Source: DASPOJ01 sp050014395 (GTDB lineage Bacteria > Acidobacteriota > Terriglobia > Acidiferrales > UBA7541). Taken from it: a DNA stretch of 8,951 nt. This document shows positions 5,571-8,951 of the stretch, one piece after another. The stretch's first letter is position 1; each line of letters starts with the position of its first letter. The position numbers and the translations under genes are program-made. A model generated the notes under the pieces. The model did not search any database. It was not told the origin of the DNA and worked only from the letters and a program-made list of their open reading frames with translations. The stretch is from assembly GCA_050014395.1 (NCBI GenBank), contig JBEKDK010000120.1:1-8951 (forward strand), in the 5' to 3' direction.

Positions 5571-6683
5571 ATGCCCGAAACCCAAACCGCGCGCAGCCGC
5601 CTGGACAACGTGCTCTTCTACGGCATCGTTGCGTTGATGGCGTATCTCGTCTTCCGCATCTTCGAGCCATTTCTCGCCCCGCTCGGATGGGCCGGCGTGC
5701 TGGTGGTTGTGTTTTATCCCTTGCACAAACGCCTCGAGCGCCGCATGAGCCGCAACACCGCCGCCGTAGTTTCCACTCTCAGCGTGACGCTGATTCTGAT
5801 CGTCCCCGTTCTCGCTCTTGCGGCGCTTTCCGTCAGCGAGGCCGCCGGCGTCGTGCACAACCTCGCGCCCAGCTTTTCGACCGGCTGGCCGAGCCTCGCC
5901 GACCTTTCGGGCTTGTCGGATCTTTCCAGCCTGCCCGGCGCATTGGGCCGAGCCGGCGCGTGGATCGATTCGAAGGTGCCTGCGCAACACGCTGCGGCCA
6001 TCGTCAACTATGCGCAGCGCGCCGCGATTTACGCTGCCAGTTTCCTCGGCTCGAAACTCGGCTCGGTATTTCGCAATGCGATCGTGTTCCTATTCGATCT
6101 TTTTGTCACGCTGTTCGCGCTCTTCTACATTTTTCGCGACGCCGATTGGATCGTCGCAAACTTCCGCCGCCTACTGCCCTTCCCGCCCGCGGCGCGCGAT
6201 CGCATCCTGAATGAATCGCGCGAGCTGATCAACGCCAGCGTCACTACCAGCTTGGTGATTGGCGCCGTGCACGGAGTGGTGGGCGGCGTCGCGTTCGCCG
6301 TGGTCGGCATTAGCGCGCCGGTTTTCTGGGGCGTAGTGATGGCTTTCCTCTCGATGCTGCCCGTAGTGGGCGCATGGCCGGTTTGGCTCCCCGCCGCGAT
6401 CTACCTGTTCGCCACCGGTCACTGGGGCCGCGCGGTCGTGCTGCTGGCGCTTTCCGCCGTCATCGCCGGCGGCGCGGACTACGTTCTGCGCCCGCTGCTG
6501 ATCGGCAATCGCTCGCAACTCAGCGGCCTGGTGATCTTCGTCAGCGTGCTCGGCGGCATCGCCGTCTTCGGGCCGCTCGGCATCGTACTCGGACCAATTG
6601 TCATAGCCACGGCGACGAGTCTGCTGGCCGGCGCTTCGGCCACAGCGAAGCACAGCGAATCCGCCGCCGCGCACAGCGGTTGA
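5571..6683 (+). CDS. AI-2E/PerM family transporter (UPF0118)
   Basis: This 370-residue inner-membrane protein is of normal length for the family. Hydrophobic segments lie at about 13-30, 34-52, 65-90, 165-188, 223-247, 250-270, 274-300 and 315-353, consistent with about eight membrane spans. A hydrophilic loop rich in S, L and D (about 100-150) lies between the third and fourth. Family hallmarks in the C-terminal half include FRDADWIVANFRRLLPFP (188-205), LPVVGAWPVWLPAAIYL (263-279), DYVLRPLLIG (303-312) and FGPLGIVLGPIVIA (333-346). Members have been linked to AI-2 export (TqsA), sodium/proton exchange and other roles, so the substrate is undetermined. ATG 5571 is chosen because family similarity begins there; the frame is open upstream over the divergent small gene. 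No clear Shine-Dalgarno precedes it. The C-terminal tail is short, Ala/His/Ser-rich and cytoplasmic by prediction. Confidence 0.88.
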   Translation: MPETQTARSRLDNVLFYGIVALMAYLVFRIFEPFLAPLGWAGVLVVVFYPLHKRLERRMSRNTAAVVSTLSVTLILIVPVLALAALSVSEAAGVVHNLAPSFSTGWPSLADLSGLSDLSSLPGALGRAGAWIDSKVPAQHAAAIVNYAQRAAIYAASFLGSKLGSVFRNAIVFLFDLFVTLFALFYIFRDADWIVANFRRLLPFPPAARDRILNESRELINASVTTSLVIGAVHGVVGGVAFAVVGISAPVFWGVVMAFLSMLPVVGAWPVWLPAAIYLFATGHWGRAVVLLALSAVIAGGADYVLRPLLIGNRSQLSGLVIFVSVLGGIAVFGPLGIVLGPIVIATATSLLAGASATAKHSESAAAHSG

Positions 6684-6726
6684 ATCTGTTGACCGCCCTG
6701 TATGCGAAAACGTATAAATCTGTTGA
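6683..6726 (+). repeat. Pair of 10-bp direct repeats overlapping the arabinofuranosidase promoter
   Basis: AATCTGTTGA occurs at 6683-6692 and again at 6717-6726, 34 bp apart start to start. The first copy covers the upstream half of the -35 element and the second covers the end of the -10 and the expected start site. A regulator bound to both would cover the promoter. Between them, ATGCGAAAACGTAT (6702-6715) is a loose inverted repeat. Confidence 0.5.
6689..6718 (+). promoter_or_regulatory. Near-consensus sigma-70-type promoter of the arabinofuranosidase gene
   Basis: TTGACC (6689-6694, five of six) and TATAAA (6713-6718, five of six) are separated by 18 bases. Transcription would begin near 6725, giving a leader of about 55 bases. 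The stretch is AT-rich relative to the coding sequence on both sides. It is the strongest promoter in the window and gives the glycosidase its own transcript, separate from the AI-2E family gene, which ends at 6683. Confidence 0.65.
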
Positions 6727-6779
6727 AATTCGTCGCGCATCGAATCGAACAAGCCGCGCAAGCCGAAAGGAAGTACTCC

Positions 6780-8753
6780 ATGACCAAATCAACCGTTGGA
6801 CTCGCCCTTGCTGCACTGATCCTCGGATCGATTGCGCTCACCGCGCAAAATGCCGGCCAGCCTGCCGCCGCGCCGAGCCCCGCGCCAAGCGCCGCGAAGA
6901 CCGAAGCGCAACTTTCGATCGATGCCACCGCGCGCGTCTCCGACGTGAGCCCCACGCTCTACGGCCTGATGACCGAGGAGATCAATTATTCCTACGACGG
7001 CGGCCTGTACGCGGAGATGGTCAACAATCGCACGTTCAACACACGCTGGCCGCGCTTTGAGCACTGGGCGCTGCTGACAAAAGGAAATGCGCAAGCGGGC
7101 CTTGACGCCGATGATTCCGGCCCCAGCGCTGCGCTGGCGCGAAGCATGAAGTTGACGATCGCCCTTGCGTCCGAGGGCAATGAAGCCGGCGTCGCCAATT
7201 CCGGCTACTGGGGAATGGCCGTGCGGCCGAACACAATTTACAGCGGCTCCTTCTACGCCAAATCGCAGGGCGTAGGCGCGGCGCACGCGGCCCTAATTGC
7301 AGACGCCACCGGCGCCGTGCTGGCTTCGGCCGATATCCCTCTCACCGACGGCGATTGGCAGCGCTACGCCTACACCATGAAGACCGGCGCCGATGTTCAC
7401 GCCAGCTCAGCCAATCATTTGGAGATCACCTTCGCGCACTCCGGCACGATATCGTTTCAACTGGTTTCTCTTTTCCCGCCGACGTTCAACAATCGCCCGA
7501 ATGGCAATCGCCCCGACATCATGGAATTGCTCGCCGCCATGCACCCGAGTTTTCTGCGCCTGCCCGGCGGAAATTATCTGGAAGGCGACACCATCGCCGA
7601 ACGCTTTGACTGGAAGAAGACCATCGGCCCGCTCGTCGATCGCCCCACGCATCGCAGTCCGTGGAATTACATTTCGAGCGACGGCCTGGGCCTGCTGGAA
7701 TATCTGGAGTGGTGCGAGGATCTGAAAATTGAGCCGGTGCTGGCGGTTTATGCCGGATATTCTCTGCGCGGCGAGTATGTGAAGCCCGGCCCCGATCTCG
7801 ATCCTTACGTGCAGGATGCGCTCGATGAAATCGAGTACGTCACCGGCGGCGCCGACACCAAATGGGGCGCGCAGCGCGCCAAGGATGGGCATCCCGCTCC
7901 GTTCCCGCTGCACTACATCGAGATCGGCAACGAAGACTGGTTCGATAAATCCGGCAGCTACGATGCGCGCTTCGCGCAAATCGCCACCGCCATCCGCGCA
8001 AAATACGCCCAGCAGTACAAACTGATCGCCACCACGCCGCTAAAATCCGTCGCGCCCGGCGCGGCCCCCGACGTGATTGACGATCACTACTACCAAACGC
8101 CCGAGCAGATGTTCGCTCTCGTGCACAAATACGACGCCGTGGACCGCACCACCGGCCCGAAAATTTTCGTCGGCGAATGGGCCACGCGCACCGGCTCACC
8201 CACGCCGGACATGGGCGCCGCTCTCGGCGACGCCGCGTGGATGACCAGCCTCGAGCGCAACAGCGATCTGATCGTGATGTCCAGCTATGCGCCGCTATTC
8301 ACCAACGTGAACCCCGGCGGCATGCAGTGGGCCACGGACCTGATCGGATACGACGCGCTGCGCTCCTACGGCTCACCGAGCTACTACGCGCAAATGCTTT
8401 TCGCTTCGCACATCGGCGATCACACTGTGCAGTCCTCAGCCACCGGCGTAAATCCGCGCTTCTTCTGGTCCGCCACGGTCTCCAGCTCGCCGGCGTCGCA
8501 CAAAGTGTTGCACCTCAAACTCGTCAACGCCTCCAACCTTTCGCAGCCGCTCACGATCAACCTAACGGGCGCAATCCCCGGCCCCGCGACGATGTACATG
8601 CTCCACGCCTCCACCCGCTGGGCCACCAACACGATCGATCATCCAACCGCGATTCACCCCATCACATCCAAAGTAGTTGTCACGGCGAATCCATGGAAAT
8701 ACGCCGTTCCTGGCTACACCATCGAGGTAATCGATATCCCGCTGAGCAAATAG
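6780..8753 (+). CDS. Exported alpha-L-arabinofuranosidase, glycoside hydrolase family 51
   Basis: This 657-residue enzyme should release L-arabinofuranose from arabinan, arabinoxylan or arabinogalactan with retention of configuration. Residues 1-22 (MTKSTVGLAL, AALILGSIAL, TA) form a signal peptide, followed by an Ala/Pro-rich linker to about 42. The N-terminal YGLMTEEINYSYDGGLYAEM (61-80) and VNNRTFN are typical of plant-like/bacterial GH51. Residues about 115-232 resemble a carbohydrate-binding beta-sandwich insert, as in related enzymes. The catalytic barrel holds FLRLPGGNYLEGD (258-270), IGPLVDR, GLLEYLEWCEDL (304-315), EPVLAVYAGYS (318-328), EIGNEDW with acid/base E385, and FVGEWAT with nucleophile E466. 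A C-terminal beta domain follows from about 535. ATG 6780 is preferred because AGGAAG (6768-6773) lies six bases upstream and the signal peptide begins there; the extra 26 codons from 6702 would bury the signal peptide and begin inside the promoter. No sugar transporter or regulator is adjacent. Confidence 0.93.
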   Translation: MTKSTVGLALAALILGSIALTAQNAGQPAAAPSPAPSAAKTEAQLSIDATARVSDVSPTLYGLMTEEINYSYDGGLYAEMVNNRTFNTRWPRFEHWALLTKGNAQAGLDADDSGPSAALARSMKLTIALASEGNEAGVANSGYWGMAVRPNTIYSGSFYAKSQGVGAAHAALIADATGAVLASADIPLTDGDWQRYAYTMKTGADVHASSANHLEITFAHSGTISFQLVSLFPPTFNNRPNGNRPDIMELLAAMHPSFLRLPGGNYLEGDTIAERFDWKKTIGPLVDRPTHRSPWNYISSDGLGLLEYLEWCEDLKIEPVLAVYAGYSLRGEYVKPGPDLDPYVQDALDEIEYVTGGADTKWGAQRAKDGHPAPFPLHYIEIGNEDWFDKSGSYDARFAQIATAIRAKYAQQYKLIATTPLKSVAPGAAPDVIDDHYYQTPEQMFALVHKYDAVDRTTGPKIFVGEWATRTGSPTPDMGAALGDAAWMTSLERNSDLIVMSSYAPLFTNVNPGGMQWATDLIGYDALRSYGSPSYYAQMLFASHIGDHTVQSSATGVNPRFFWSATVSSSPASHKVLHLKLVNASNLSQPLTINLTGAIPGPATMYMLHASTRWATNTIDHPTAIHPITSKVVVTANPWKYAVPGYTIEVIDIPLSK

Positions 8754-8806
8754 GTAGGAACCTCTGTCAAAACATGAATCGGGCGTGCGGTATCATCAGA
8801 ATTGGG

Positions 8807-8847
8807 AGAGCCCCGGAGGGGCGACATAAACTAGCCCAGGGCGGAAG
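8807..8847. repeat. Dispersed GC-rich repeat fragment with hairpin
   Basis: The element starts AGAGCCCCGGAGGGGCGACA and continues through TAGCCCAGGGCGGAAG. GCCCC-GGA-GGGGC (8810-8822) forms a tight hairpin. From memory, this AGCCCCGGAGGGGCGACA...TAGCCCAGGGC motif recurs many times in Acidobacteriota and some Planctomycetes genomes. Here the second half seems incomplete: the usual reverse arm CCCTGGG does not follow. It sits between the arabinofuranosidase stop and the transposase, so it may also act as the glycosidase transcript end, although no T-run follows. Confidence 0.5.
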
Positions 8848-8902
8848 AGTCTGTGTCGCAACTGGCACTTGAAATGGGCGGAAGAATTTGGCATGAAGGC
8901 GC

Positions 8903-8951
8903 ATGCCAAACTACCAACCGTATTCTCCGGATCAAGCCGAGCTGTTGCCCG
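8903..8951 (+). CDS. N-terminal fragment of an IS1182-type transposase, cut by window edge
   Basis: Only 16 codons are visible: MPNYQPYSPDQAELLP. The pattern (Y-x-P-Y-x-P-x-Q-x-x-L-L-P) matches the N-terminal start of DDE transposases of the IS1182 group as I recall them. An in-frame TGA at 8894-8896 makes ATG 8903 the first possible start; AAGG lies close before it. An overlapping ATG at 8893 is in another frame and gives no such similarity. The IS end should lie between 8754 and 8902, but the terminal inverted repeat cannot be identified without the other end. Confidence 0.6.
   Translation, partial: MPNYQPYSPDQAELLP

Noticed and set aside
8177..8872. 231-codon plus-strand frame across the arabinofuranosidase end
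   Set aside because: It overlaps the GH51 gene out of frame, is Arg/His-rich and runs into the dispersed repeat.

Overview
The window looks like chromosomal DNA from an Acidobacteriota-type soil bacterium. This is an inference from GC-rich coding sequence, the gene families present, and two short dispersed repeats of a kind I associate with such genomes. It carries seven complete genes, two genes cut by the window edges, several candidate promoters and two repeat fragments. I see no tRNA, rRNA, CRISPR array or phage gene.

Left part, minus strand (1-3243): an animal-type, single-chain transketolase (3243-1324) is followed after 27 bp by a 91-residue cupredoxin-like protein without obvious copper ligands (1296-1021). 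After a 133-bp gap comes a membrane-anchored ankyrin-repeat protein (from 887, running off the left edge). The ankyrin gene has visibly lower third-position GC than the rest and may be an accessory insertion.

Centre, plus strand (3549-5173): a 305-bp intergenic region separates transketolase from a divergent class V aminotransferase of the alanine/serine-glyoxylate type. A 128-residue protein of unknown function follows 14 bp behind it, with its ribosome site overlapping the aminotransferase stop. The divergent pair suggests a small carbon-metabolism locus linking glyoxylate/serine/glycine with the pentose phosphate pathway.

Right part (5174-8951): a tiny zinc-ribbon-like protein (minus strand, 5470-5288) is divergent from an AI-2E/PerM family membrane protein (5571-6683). 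Next is an exported GH51 alpha-L-arabinofuranosidase (6780-8753) behind a near-consensus sigma-70-type promoter (6689-6718). A 10-bp direct repeat overlaps both core elements of that promoter, suggesting regulated use of plant cell-wall arabinan or arabinoxylan. The right edge holds a dispersed GC-rich repeat and the first 16 codons of what looks like an IS1182-type transposase.

I do not see a clear undescribed multi-gene system. The best leads are the copper-less cupredoxin-like protein behind transketolase, the unknown protein coupled to the aminotransferase, the anchored ankyrin protein, and the repeat-flanked arabinofuranosidase promoter.
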